A DNA stretch of 64,000 nucleotides from Entoloma clypeatum (GCA_963565915.1 OY751486.1:3782001-3846000); one strand, 5' to 3'; shown: positions 1 to 12,024, numbered from the stretch's first letter. Notes: generated by a model not told the origin, from the sequence alone. Made by a program: numbers and translations.

Positions 1-532
1 TTCGTCCATCCCCCAACTGCTGGTCTGTGTATCCAGTGCCATTAAGTCGGTACAGGAGGTCTCAGATTCCGAATCTGAATCATCGTCGGATGGTTCGAAG
101 TTACTATCTTCAGTGTCAGAAAGCTCAATTGGGTCGGAGGAAGGAACATCGGAGGGAAATGAGTTGGGTACTTGGGTTGTGGATGATAAGGCCTTGCTAG
201 GGGCAAAGTCTTCAGGTTTGAAAACCGTGCGGTCAACAGGATACAAGCCAGTTTTCTTGAATGCCTTCTCCATGAGTTCCTTCGTCATGACATCTCGAGT
301 GCCACGAATATATCTGGGTATCACGGTAAAGCGATTGATTGGAGTTTTTTTTTGACACAGTCGTCACAGATGTCCTGCCATTTGCGCTTCACGCCCGAAA
401 AAATCAGAACATCGAGTGGCTGACATTTGTGCGTCACCTTCGAAGGGAAGCAGAAGATAACGATCTCCAAGTCTTCATCATCGAGGTACTTGTAGACAAC
501 TCGCTGAAGCTCATTATATGTTGGATCGTTGG
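1..532 (-). pseudogene. pogo/Tigger-like DDE transposase, C-terminal fragment
   Basis: Read on the minus strand, this stretch encodes the C-terminal part of a DDE_1 (pogo-type, Tc1/mariner superfamily) transposase. The segment around CQPLDVLIFSGVKRKW matches the conserved 'QPLDV..F..(L/V)K..W' block that follows the catalytic core in this family. Further on, RDVMTKELMEKAFKKTGLYP resembles the 'AF..TGL.P' block, followed by an acidic Ser-rich tail that runs off the window. The reading frame breaks at a run of nine A (plus positions 344-352): upstream it reads ...CVKKKLQS then a stop at about 321, while the tail lies in another frame, so one base is missing or two are extra. The 5' part is lost in the 200-N gap. 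It is either a decayed element or an active one with a homopolymer sequencing error; the catalytic DD part is not visible. Confidence 0.75.
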
Positions 533-732
533 NNNNNNNNNNNNNNNNNNNNNNNNNNNNNNNNNNNNNNNNNNNNNNNNNNNNNNNNNNNNNNNNNNNN
601 NNNNNNNNNNNNNNNNNNNNNNNNNNNNNNNNNNNNNNNNNNNNNNNNNNNNNNNNNNNNNNNNNNNNNNNNNNNNNNNNNNNNNNNNNNNNNNNNNNNN
701 NNNNNNNNNNNNNNNNNNNNNNNNNNNNNNNN
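533..732. other. assembly gap (200 N)
   Basis: Exactly 200 N. The same length recurs at the other two gaps, so it is a fixed-size placeholder of unknown real length. It truncates the transposase fragment on its left. Confidence 0.99.
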
Positions 733-846
733 AAAGTATAATACGATATGTGTAAGCGGGGGCCGATGAGTAAAAGTGAAAAAGTAAGTGTATACATCCA
801 TAGTCGTTAGTCCGTAACACATTGACTCACGCCCAATGGCATCGAC

Positions 847-970
847 TCATGCCCAACGGCCCCCCCCCCTTCATGCCCAACAGTCCCCTGTCATGCCTAA
901 TGACCCCCCTTCGTGCCCAACGGCGTCCACTCGTGCCCAACGGCCCCCCTTCATGCCCAACAGCCCCACT
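847..970. repeat. 20-bp minisatellite, about six units
   Basis: Six roughly 20-bp tandem units of the form TCATGCCCAACGGCCCCCCT follow one another, with unit-to-unit changes (CATG/CGTG, AACGG/AACAG/TAATG) and an expanded C run in the first unit. A degenerate further unit may lie just downstream near 980-1000. The surrounding sequence is C-rich and I see no credible gene in it. Confidence 0.8.
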
Positions 971-1293
971 CACACTCTCTTGCCTAACGGCCCTCACCAT
1001 TCCCCACCCTCCCATATTTGCCCACTGCCACCACCTACCCATTCACTAAATGGTGCGGGAGGCGAAGGCAGTGGCTAGAGAAGGGGAGGTGGGCTGGGAG
1101 GTCCACAACAGGATGGGTGTAGTACACGAGAGCACTGGGATGTGACGCAACGCACACATGAGGAGCGAGGAGAGTCGCGCATGCACCCCCACAAGGTCGC
1201 GATGGCGTGCGGCGCGCAGACAGGCTGCATAGCACCAAGGGTGTCTACCCTTGTGTGCTGTCCTGTGGGTATTCCATACCCCTGCATACCCTC

Positions 1294-1322
1294 AAAAGCC
1301 CTCACCCATAGGTGAGGGTTTT
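1294..1322. repeat. palindromic ACCCT/AGGGT-rich tract
   Basis: A near-perfect inverted repeat has arms AAAAGCCCTCACC and GGTGAGGGTTTT around a 4-nt spacer. It sits within a longer tract (about 1265-1400) of alternating CCTACCC-like and GGGTA-like blocks able to form several hairpins. Function unknown; it looks like dispersed non-coding repeat sequence. Confidence 0.6.
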
Positions 1323-2573
1323 CCTTACCCTTGACAAGGGGGTACGGTTTTTCGAGGGTAGGGGTACGGGTATGGATTTTTTACCCGTGGGTTACCCCTG
1401 TCCATCACTAAACTGCGCAGTATGTTAAAATCAAGTCAAAATGGTAATTTAATACTTCCCAAGGATCGGAATTGCCAGTAACAGGCGAACACAGTGTTGA
1501 CCTGATCAGTAGCCATGGCAAGTGGAATAGATCTGGGCAACAAGTTGAAGGCCAAAGAGGTGAGAGTGGTCACTTGGGAGGCAAAAAACGTGCAATGGTC
1601 CTGAATATCACCATCAAATTTGTCATGAGAAAATGGTATACTGTGTATAGCTGAGGCTGAATGAGCACTGAGCGCTGCGCACTGAGTTCTGGGCAACCAA
1701 TAGGAGGAATTGCAAATGGTGTCACATGCATAAATCAACATTCTCAGCTATTCTCAGCTTACCGACAGCTGCCTATGGACCAAGGGGGTGTCAGAACACC
1801 ACTACAGCAACACATGTCGGACTTTTCTTTTTGGCCTTGCTAGACCCCCCACTCCCTCCTTCCTAATATAGTATGTTATGCCCACAAACATATATATTGC
1901 TGTGAAAAACATGAGATAAAATAAAGGAAATACATGGCCCTCTTGCTCAATTACAAAGTCAACGAGTGCCGGCGCGAGGCACCACACCCACACCTCTGCC
2001 TACAGCCACCGCAGCGGCTCTGAGCTCTTCTTCCCATGCGCCAAGAGGCTCAGGGCGCACAGCACCTCTTGGAGGTCGGGCAGAGACAAGGGCGTGCAGG
2101 AGGGCAAGCACCATTGATGTGCATTTGAAGCCATGGATGTACGCGCAGGTGGCAGAGAGTGTGGAGGTGGTCAGGGACAGTGAGGGTGAGGGTGAGGGTG
2201 AGGGAGTTGAGGGAGTTGGCAATGGGAACAGTGGGAACAGTGGGAACGGGAATGACAAGGGAGCGCGGGCTGGATATGCAGTCCCGCAGCATGCCAGCAT
2301 CTCGGTGTGGTTGTTGAGAAGGAGGAGAGCCTGGGAGGGTATTGAGGAAGGTCGAGACAGAGCCGCAGGCCTGCAGGGGGCCTTCAAGCGCAAGGCTCAG
2401 GGTGCGGAGACGGGGGGAGATGTCAGAGAGAAAATCATGTGTTGCTGGGCATCCTGACTGCCATTTTTGGCCAATTAATCTGGGTGTCAGACTTTTTTTT
2501 TTCACCCCCGAGGACCCCCCCCCCCACCCATGTGTGTTGCCGGGATTGCGTTCCGACACCCCCTTGCTATGGA

Positions 2574-2701
2574 CAACTGTATATACTATCTACCTACTGT
2601 ATATTTACTATATATCCACTTTTTTGCCTGAAGCCCTATACATATACATATACATATATGGTATTTACTGTATTTATACAGTAGGTAGATAGTACAGTTG
2701 G
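2574..2701. repeat. inverted repeat flanking a TA-rich core
   Basis: The left arm (about 2574-2608) contains CTATCTACCTACTGTATA and the right arm (about 2670-2701) contains its reverse complement. The outer CAACTGTA block is also mirrored, with a 4-nt TATA insertion in the left arm. The centre is (ATACAT)n-rich. It may be a small foldback or MITE-like element; I could not define a target-site duplication. Confidence 0.55.
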
Positions 2702-3580
2702 AGCCTTAGTGTTGATCCAAAAGATCTTTTGCTCACGCAGCATTATTTATAGCACGGATGATTCATCATTGTAAGAGGGGAGTCAGGACGATGTGAAGAC
2801 CAGGAATCAGACTCCGCAGCCACTATAATGGGGACCTCCTAAAGTTAAGGGTAGGTCCACTTCCAAAATTGCAGCCAAGATACAGCATTGTTTACGCCGG
2901 GGCAACTAGATGGCCGAGCTCAATGAAGGTCAATAACATCATCTATGAGTTGATTAATCAGCTTGTCTAATAATACAAGCCCAATATTCGGTCTCTCTGG
3001 TGACAAGCACAGGCTCCGGAAATCGAGTAGGGGGGCACTACCAAGAGAGTGGCATATCACTTACAGTATATCACAACTTTATGACCACTCAATACCTTAT
3101 GAGGAGCGGCCGTCACAGTTGTCACGTTTACGTCAGTCCTATTGAGAGAGTTGCTAGTATATAACGCCAACTGAAGCAGAACAAAAATCAGAACGCACTT
3201 TTCAACGGGACTTGCGCGGTTTGAGGCCATCAATCACTTGAGCACGCGCATTCGCAGGAGCTATTTGACGAGTCAAACACGTCTTCGCAGATTGGCAATC
3301 TAGTGATGATAACAGCCAGCTTTGCCTGTGTCTTGGCGAACGCGTATAGGATCAAGATCAAATTGAAAAACTTTGCAATAGGGAACAGAGAATGATGCAA
3401 CCGAATGCTAATGATGAGAATTGGATGTACCTTTTCAAATAGTATTCAGCATCCAAGATAGAAGCTACCGCCTAAATGTTATCTTACATGTTGCACTTTT
3501 ACTTCCGACGGCAGATGGAACAAATTGTCTTGCCCCGCTTCATTATCCTCTCCTCAAATCTGCTGATCGAGATAACCAAC
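2702..3580. other. intergenic, nothing recognised
   Basis: Only short open frames without recognisable protein features. The interval probably includes the 3' flank of the AC40 gene, which ends at 3581. Confidence 0.5.
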
Positions 3581-4940
3581 TCATGCATCGGCCATCTGCA
3601 CATCTCGATCCCCGCCTACTTCGCCCAAAAGTCCCTCGGCCGCCTTCTTCAAAGTTGCAATCTTATCGCGCATGACCTTGATTGCCTCAGGCAGCAGCCT
3701 CTCAGGAGCGTATGGGCCTTCTGATTCAATATTAACTGTGGCAGAAAAAGAATAAATAAGCTCGTGAGAGAGATATATGAGACAAGAGACTCCAGACGGA
3801 CAGAGGAAGTGATCACGTATTCGACTTAGCTCCACAGAATCCGCGAACTCAGGATGTCTCAAGACCTCGCGGCTAACGGTATCCTTCCGTATGTTGTATT
3901 CATCCACGCTGACTTCTTTGGTCCGTGGATTGACACGGATGACACCCGCTGCGAAACATTTCTGGAATTTTTTGGCATGCTCGGGTGGAATTGGCTTTTT
4001 GATTTTGATGTGTGGAAGGAGGCGATAGGACGCCGTCGCTGAATATCATTCATCAGCACAAACATTAAAAAGCCAAAATGAGACCGAACGCACCGACTGG
4101 ACTAAACTTGGCGTGATCCTTCCCGACCCCTTTCACAGCATGCAGTTCCATCTCCACCACCTGTCCCGGGCGCAATTTAACCAGCACAATATCCTTGTTC
4201 AACGGTGCTGGCGGTTTACTCGCAAACACCTCCTCTTGTTCTCCTGCTGGTTTCCAAATGAGATGGCCTGAAAGGACCTCTTCGTTGATAAAAAGCTTCG
4301 AGGGGTCCGTCGTATTTTCGCGGACAGCATCAGGGTTGCGTGAACACTCGACCTTGAGGCTGAAAACTATGGTATTGCGATCTGTTGCTTGGTCTGATAC
4401 GTCTGTTTACTCGGAATGAGATTACTGGTGGATAAAAGAGCAAGATAATAAGACAGAAGCGTACTATCTTTCGTGTGGACAAGGGCCGGATCGATATTCA
4501 AAGGAACAAGGCCGAGTCGGTGAGCGAGGACTTCATCTACTATGACACTAGTGTTATTCCACACATATACATGCTCGATGGCTATAGTCGGGACCTACCA
4601 AATTTCCTCAGCAGGAGTATGAGAGAAAATAATAAAGGACAAACTTCAGCTATCAGTATCCTCCGAAACGCATTCGCAATCGATGCGTCCACACCCACAA
4701 GGTCGAACTCCATAGAACGTTGAGAAAGCCGTTGGATTTTGACTTTCAGATTCTACGCTTGCCAAGTAGATAGATCGGTTTGCGGCATCGAATGGCCTGG
4801 ACATCGCAGCGTACCTTCCGAAACCTTGTCAAATTCCAAGAATTATCTTCGTCTGGATAATGACCAGGATAATCCGTGCTGGACACGTCCGTTACACGTT
4901 CAGCATGGACCCCTACTAGCCGTCGAGGATCTACAGGCAT
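3581..4940 (-). CDS. RPC40: RNA polymerase I and III subunit AC40 (RPAC1)
   Basis: AC40 is the alpha-like assembly subunit shared by nuclear RNA polymerases I and III, pairing with AC19. Six exons (4940-4815, 4752-4645, 4594-4465, 4402-4094, 4038-3802, 3735-3581) join in frame to 354 aa, close to the usual 335-350. Family blocks appear in order: [14 protein letters not shown] near the N-terminus, [18 protein letters not shown] (the alpha-type dimerisation motif, residues about 65-85), [43 protein letters not shown] and [12 protein letters not shown]. The start is the ATG at 4940, just before the conserved [14 protein letters not shown]. Introns are 50-66 nt, all GT-AG. The protein ends ...DVQMADA. 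Single-copy housekeeping gene, apparently intact. Confidence 0.95.
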
Positions 4941-6254
4941 TTGAGCAAGGCAGAGAAAAATAACGGTCACGTGGTTATAGAGCCCAGATGCCTTTCTCGC
5001 GAGGCAGCCATGCTCCGCAACAGAGTATTCCTTCGACTCTGGAGACTTTCACTTGGTTGAGGTAAGCTTAAGCATCTGAAGCCTCGCGCACTCGATAACC
5101 GTGATAATTTGTCGGGCTTAGGATATACCTATTCAGTCCATGAATCACTATTGAAGTGGACAAAGAGGCAAGTCAATCCCGAGAAAAAAAAAGACAAGGA
5201 TCCTAGAACCGCTAGCTGGGGCTCAGCTGAGCGACCCCGGCCCAGCTGAATTTCCGCCCCTCCAACATGTAAGCATATGCCGTTGCCCCCTAAATTCCTA
5301 CAGTTAAAACATCCAAGTCCCTTCCGCTCATTATAGGTCTCGCATTTAATACTCAGACAATTATCCACTATTATGTCCAATTCCCCTCAATTGAAATGTA
5401 TAGAAATCGTATGATCCTCACTTTGATTGTTCGTATATTAAAAATCGACACAGCAATCAAAGCGAGAGAAAGACGAAATAAGCAGAACTCTTCGACTGCC
5501 ATACATTTATTTCTATCAACTTTGCTCCTCTGCTTCTCCTCGCCCGGTTCTTAACCAGAGCCCAAACGCGGCCGGATATGGAAGAGCTGCGACAACTGTT
5601 CGTCGAACCGAGCCGGCCACCCGTCCCTCGTCCCATTCTCGGACTGGCTAGACATTCCTTCAGGACACTTGCGTCTAACTTTGTGTCAATATTGTGTGCC
5701 ATTTTAGACTCTGTGCGTTCGGGATGAGGTTGTATCCCGGTACCACATCAGAGGGTGCGAAATAGAGGTCATCGGCTCGCTCTGGATGAGTAGTTGGCTC
5801 AATCACACTACATCCATATGCTCACCAATAAAACGGAGCTTGTTTGATTTTGAGATTTATCGTCAGCGGGGGACATGAAAATAACGATGGACAGGAGTGC
5901 AAGCCTGAGTGAAATGCGCATTACCGTCAGAGCATTTAGAAAGAAGAGCAGCCAAGCCACCGACAAATTTCAAGAAGAATGGTTTTTATTGAGTCGATAA
6001 TTTAATACAAAGTATTGACACTGCGAGTACATATGTATTTGATAGTGGCTGGATTGATAGTTTAAGGCAACTGGGAATATATGTCTATGGTCTTCTAGTA
6101 AGGATATACAGTACAATTGATAGTAGTTGACAGAGGAATGGAAAAGTCCAGATGGATCTATGCGAAAACCGAGGCAATGAATGTGAGTATCCGTTTTTGA
6201 TACCGCCCAGCGAGACAAGACACCACTTCTAGTGATGAGATGTGCGTTCGAGGT
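4941..6254. other. intergenic, nothing recognised
   Basis: Between the AC40 start and the stop of the adenylating enzyme I see short open frames on both strands but no domain, no consistent splice chain and no repeat. It must contain the AC40 promoter and the 3' flank of the left-transcribed enzyme gene. Confidence 0.5.
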
Positions 6255-9200
6255 TCATGAATCCCAGATGGCGCCAAAGGCAGGAATGCCTCTGCTGACC
6301 ATGCCATACACGACTTTCTCGGTCAGAGGTTGGTTCGAGATGATGATAACCGCCTCGGCATTGAACTCCTTCACGAGCCGGTATGTGAGCTTGACCATAT
6401 CAGGCTTGCCATGTTCACGAGTGTCTGAAAGAATCATAGGCATGAACAATCAAGAACGGCATACAGAGGCAGGGCGACATACTGTAAATGACGGCCTCAG
6501 GGTTGGCTTCCACGATTTGGTCCACAAGCTTGTCACCGAAAGTCTCACGGACACTGGGCGCGGTCCAGAGGAGACGGATTGGCGAGGCGCGTCCAAGGAT
6601 AGCGGGGGTGCAAGGTCCAATACCGGAACCAGTGGCAACAAGGACGATGCGGTTGAACATCTGTGCGATGCGCATGACACCATATGTAGGGACACCGCGC
6701 TTCCAGATGTGGGTCGGGGGCTTGGCGATGATATTGATGGTCCAGTCACCGGCTCGGCTGACAACGAGGGAGAAGCCCGACTTGCCGGGTTCGGGGATCG
6801 TCGCGAAACTGTGCCACTCCATCAAAGGAGAGGTTGACAAGCGGACAAAACTGCCAGCACCAGGTGTGGCTGGAATGGGGACGAAGGTCAGCAAGTGACA
6901 GACAGAGACTGTGGAAAGAGGTCGTACTGTAGTCGAAGTACATGCGGACAGCGTGGTTTGAAAGCTTCTCGCAGCGGACAGGGACCTTCTTCAACCTGAG
7001 CCAGGGTAGGATGAGAGAAACTAGGATTAAATGTTAGTAGGTTATCCCAAGATATGAACGTAAGAATCGACATACTAGTCTGGACGACGGTAAGCCAGAA
7101 AGGAGTGGAGCGGGCCAATGCAGCACCGAAAGACCTGGTTCCCCTGTAATCATTGGTGATCAAAAATACTTGACCCCACACAAGAGCGACGGCAGCCCAT
7201 CCGAGGAATCGGTGAGTAGCCTCGAAGGTATCATGGGCCTTCTTGCGGTTGGACGGGTAGACGAAGACCAAGATGGTGCAGAGGAAGATCAAGATGGCGT
7301 AAGAGAAGCAGAGGGTCGCACTCGAAATCTGTTGGGACCTCGTCAGCTGGTGGCCAACCCATCACAAAAGAATCAAACTTACTCCTTGATGGCGGACATA
7401 TTCTTGGGTAGCCTTTGCGCAAAACAGAATCAACCAGAAGGTTCCCGAAACACCGGCTCCCGAGTGCAAGCCTCCTATGTGGTAAACGCGTGCACACACC
7501 CGGCGAATGCACATAGGCCAGGTGCGGGGGATGGCCGTGAAAACGATGAAGAACGCATCGATAACATATTCCTGCCTCATCAGAACAGCCACCGTCAAGT
7601 TGCCAATAACCGCGTTACCAATATCCCTCGTCGTGGCGCCCTTGACCGCGAACCAGATGAAGATCGCAAGGTTGGTGAGGAAGACGAGGCTGAACAGGCG
7701 GCGGTAGAGGTAGAAGATCTGGTGGCGGAAATTGCGGAACCATCGCGTCTGCTCCTTCTCGGGAAGTATGTCTTCTCGGTATCCCGCCCAGATGGAGGTC
7801 TGGTTCTCGAGCTTCGACGCGTCAATATCCTTCTCAATCGGGACGCCGACCAGAGTGGGGGCGTTAGACTTGGTCGAGACGACAGTTGCCGTGGACTTGT
7901 TCCAGTCTTGGTTGATGGGAGGTGTCAGCGCAGTGTGGACGACGATCGGAGGGACAGAGATCGGGTTCGTGAAGCTCGAAGTGAGGGCGAAAGCGGTGGC
8001 TGGAGCAGCGATAGGTGCAGTTCGAGTGAGAGTTCTAACGACCCGGTCAGTCGACGGTGCGACTTCAGCGATCGGAGTCGCAGGCACGACTTCAATGGCA
8101 GGCGGAGACGCTGCCGCGGACGCTCCCTGGATCTGGTCTCGCGCAATCTTCTCTAGAGCGCGCTTATCCGATTTCCCGTTTCTAATGCATCGTCAATGCA
8201 AGGTTACAACTGGAGCGGTCGGGAGATACTTACGCTGTCTCCGGGAAATTATCAAGACCGACGTACTTGGTAGGAACAGCGTAGTGCGGCTGAACCTTGG
8301 ATGTCGCAGCCTTGACCTCTTCCACCGAGACATTGTTGGGCGCGAAGAATCCCCAAAGTTCCTGGTCGATGAGGATCGCAGTCGCCACCTTGACACCGGG
8401 CGTGGTCTGTCAAAGGCAAGTCAGTACCATGTCGCTGGGAATCAAATCCAAGGACCGACCTCCATGGCAGCGGCGACACCGTCAAGCTCAACTCGGAAGC
8501 CTTTGACTTTGACTTGATGATCCATGCGACCAAGGTGCTCCAAGTCACCATTAGGCATCCAGCGTCTACGAGAATATTTAGCGATTGCCGGTGCAAAAAG
8601 GTAGTAACCCTCACCCTAAATCGCCAGTATTGAACATGACGGAACCGTCATCGAGGAAAGGATCGCGTTGATACTTCTCCGACGTCTTGTCAGGAAGATT
8701 CAAGTATCCTCGCGTGATACCAGCACCTCCGGCCCACATGACTCCCATCTGGCCAATCTTGACAGGTCTCAAATTCTCGTCGAGCACGTATACTGTGTTG
8801 TTTGGCGTCGGTCCCCCAATACCCAAGGGTTTCCCAGGAGAGTGGAGATGCATCGTGTTCACAATGGTTATCTGCCGCCAATCAACAACGAGACCCACAA
8901 GTCCAGCCTAGAGATCAAAGCATACCTCAGTAGGTCCACAGCAGTTGTAAAACGCCGTAGTCTTGGACCATTTGTCCGCGAGAGCCTTGGGGCACGGTTC
9001 ACCAGCAACCGCGACGACCTTGATATGAGGATATTCTTCAGGCGGGTGAGGAGCAAGCATAGAGGGCGTCGCAACCACCACGTCGACCGTCTTCATAACC
9101 GCGCGCCATTCCTTGGAAGTCTTGCCCCTGAGGCACAGTGTGGCTCCGTTCGCCATACTGCCAAGGATTTCCCAAGCCGCCATATCGAAAGAGATATTCA

Positions 9201-11952
9201 TCAGCTGCGAGACCCGAACTCCGGGGGCCATCTTCAAATTTCCAGGGGCCGTGCATACAACTGTCGAAATTACACGTCAACCACTTGAATTTTTGACGGA
9301 AAGGCCGCTCCCAGACTCACGGTTGGTTGCGTTTTTATGCATGACATCTACGCCCTTGGGAACACCAGTAGTGCCTAAGGAAAGTGTCAGCAAGCGCCAG
9401 AAGATACATCATAATTAGACTGACCGCTAGTGTAGATGATGTAAGCGCTATCGGACGTCGTAGCCTTGTTTTCAGGCTTGATGCAGTGCGTATCGATGTG
9501 AGTCTCATGGATGACATCCTCAAGAGACAAGAATGGAGTCGAAGTGATGCGCTGGATGAACTTGCGCTGCACAAGGACAAGGGAGGATCCCGAGTCTTTC
9601 AAGGCATGGTTGAGTGTCTTGTCTGCTACAACATTGCCGTCAAGGGGCACATAGGCACCGCCAGCCTTGAGGATGCCAAGAATACCGACGACCATGTAGA
9701 TGGACCGCTCGACGAGGAGACAGACGCGAGAACCTGGCTTGACGCCCCTGGAGCGCAAAGTCGCCGCGAGGCAGTTCGCCTGGCGGTCGAGTTCCTCATA
9801 TGTGATCTTGTGCGCAAAGTCCTCCACAGCGATACTGTCTGGGTGAGCCTGCGCATAGTGCTCAAAGGCGGCATGAACGAGGTCGAAAGCGGGCTTCTCC
9901 TTTTCTCCTAGACCAAATTGGTTGAAGAGCTGCTTGTCGGCTACGGAGAGGTGGCGGAGGAGGTCCTGATTGAAAGGCTTGGCAGGGAGACGAGGGTTCT
10001 TTTTGAGAGCCTTGTTAGGAACGAAAGACATCGGTTCTGATGGTGCCTTGACGGCCGGAGCTGCAGTGGCGACAGCAACTGGAGCCGTAGAGGAAGGAGC
10101 TGGTGGTGCGGCCACTAGAGTAGTCGGTGCTACGCCTTCGCCTGATTCGAGAGCAATCTTTTCGAGGGCCCTCTTATCCGATTTTCCATTGCTGGCGGGG
10201 TATCATCAACATAAGTCGCAGGTAAACACAGAGGTAGAAACTCACGCAGTCTTTGGGAAGTCTTCTACCTTCACATACTTGGTCGGGACCGCATAGTAAG
10301 GGAGGACTTTGGCAGTCGCTTCTTTGACGGCGTCTACCGAAACGGTAGTTGGCGCGAAAAAGCCCCAGAGCTCGCCCTTGATGAGAATGGCGGTCGCGAC
10401 TTTAACTCCGGCGGTGGTCTCCATGGCTGCAGCGACACCATCGAGTTCGACTCTGAATCCTTTGACTTTGACTTGGTGGTCAACGCGACCAAGGTGTTCC
10501 AAGTCGCCGTTCTGATACCATCGGCTGCAAAGGAGGATGAGCCGAGGAAGAGGGAGAGTGATAAGCAAAAACATACCCAAGATCTCCCGTGTTGAACATC
10601 ATGGATCCATCGTCGCGGAAAGGATCGCGCTTATACTTCTCAGCAGTCTTCTCAGGAAGATTGAGATACCCTCGGGTGATACCGTCACCACCAGCCCACA
10701 TGACACCCATCTCGCCGACCTTGCAAGGCTTCATGTTCTCGTCCAATACATAGACGGTATTGTTCGGAGTAGGCCCGCCAATTCCCAGATCAATGCCAGG
10801 GGAGTGGAGGTGCATAGTGTTGACAATAGTAATCTGTTGAAGGTTTGTTAACAATGGAGCTCCACAGGAGAAGGATTTTGACAAACCTCGGTGGGACCAC
10901 AGCAGTTGTAGAATGAGACTGTCTTCGCCCACTTGTCTGCAAGGGGCTTGGGGCAAGGCTCGCCAGCCACGGCGACAACTTTGATTGTGGGGTTATCCTC
11001 GGGACGGTGAGGAGCGAGCATGGAAGGAGTCGCAACCACGACGTCGACGGTCTTCATGACCGCGCGCCATTCTTTAGACGTCTTGCCTCGAAGGCAGAGG
11101 GTGGCGCCGTTGGCCATGCTGCCAAGAATTTCCCAGGCCGCCATATCAAACGAGATATTCATTAGTTGAGAGACGCGAACGCCGGGTGCCATCTTCAGGT
11201 TTCCGGGTGCAATACAGACCACTGTTGATGTACTTGTTAGTCAAGGATACGAAGACATCGAGGTTTGAGACTGACAATTAGTAACATTCTTATGCATAAC
11301 ATCAACGCCTTTAGGGAGACCGGTGGTCCCTTAGAAAAGTCCAATTGTCAGAACGAATCAGATATCAAGAAAAAATGAAACACATACCGCTCGTGTAAAT
11401 AATATAAGCACTGTCGGCGGGTGCAGTCAAATCCTGAGGCTTGACACAATGGGTAGAGTAAGGGGAGTCGCAAATGGTGTCTTCTAAAGTAAGAACCCCC
11501 ATGTTGGCTCCGATGCGGTTCTTGAACATGCTCTGAACGACGGCGAGGGTCGAGCCCGAGTCCTTGAGGGCGTACTCGAGAGTTTTGTCGGAGACGACAT
11601 TCCCGTCCAAAGGAACGTATGCACCGCCCGCTTTGAGGATACCGACGATGCCGACGACCATCCAAATGGAGCGCTCGACGAGGAGGCAGACACGGGAGCC
11701 GGGAGCGATGCCCTTCTCGCGAAGGTGATTCGCAAGGCAGTTGGCCTGCCTGTCAAGTTCGGCGTACGAGAGCTTCTTGCCTCCGACATCCTCTACGGCG
11801 ATGTTGTAGGGGTTGAGACGAGCGTGGTGCTCAAAAGCGTGGTGGACACAATCGAAAGGCTGCTGGGTGGATTTTCCAAGGCCGAAGAAGTTGAAAAGCT
11901 GCCTGTCGGCGGGAGAGAGGGATTCAGTGGCTTTGAAGGTTTGGGATGCCAT
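6255..11952 (-). CDS. tandem adenylation-adenylation-membrane-reductase protein (NRPS-like)
   Basis: Sixteen exons join in frame to 1627 aa: 11952-11388, 11329-11276, 11221-10887, 10833-10577, 10524-10246, 10191-9425, 9374-9321, 9260-8926, 8871-8615, 8565-8460, 8406-8234, 8181-7383, 7328-7076, 7020-6928, 6869-6483, 6424-6255. Residues about 1-500 and 560-1065 are two AMP-binding (ANL) domains. Each has the ATP loop YTSGTTG(L/V)PKG, NCCGPTE, FNTGDLG, DHQVKVKGFRVEL and the catalytic-lysine block NGKSDKR. No carrier-protein serine motif follows either; the linkers are Ala/Pro/Val-rich. Residues about 1225-1450 hold several membrane helices with histidines in YHIGGLHSG and THRFLGW, possibly haem ligands. 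Residues about 1460-1627 resemble a flavin/NAD(P) reductase, with VATGSGIGPC as nucleotide-binding loop. A plausible role is activating an acid and coupling it to membrane redox chemistry. Substrate unknown; all motifs look intact. Confidence 0.85.
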
Positions 11953-12024
11953 TGGTACTCGAGTTGTTGAGCCCTGGAATGAAGGAGACCGAGTTGGTTG
12001 CTCATTTCGGCCTTGGGGAGGCAG

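Noticed and set aside
1966..2457. 163-codon plus-strand open frame with Gly/Glu/Asn repeats
   Set aside because: Its length comes from GGTGAG and GGGAACAGT tandem repeats that keep several frames open on both strands; no splice context or domain.
2439..2692. Open frames over the TA-rich inverted repeat
   Set aside because: Translation of microsatellite-like sequence (Tyr-Ile repeats), not a protein.
10116..10200. Separate gene start for the second adenylation domain (Met-Ala-Ala-Pro-Pro...)
   Set aside because: The codon lies in the middle of an open frame continuous with NGKSDKRALEKIALESGEG of domain 1, and the spliced frame runs through without a stop, so one fused protein is the better reading.
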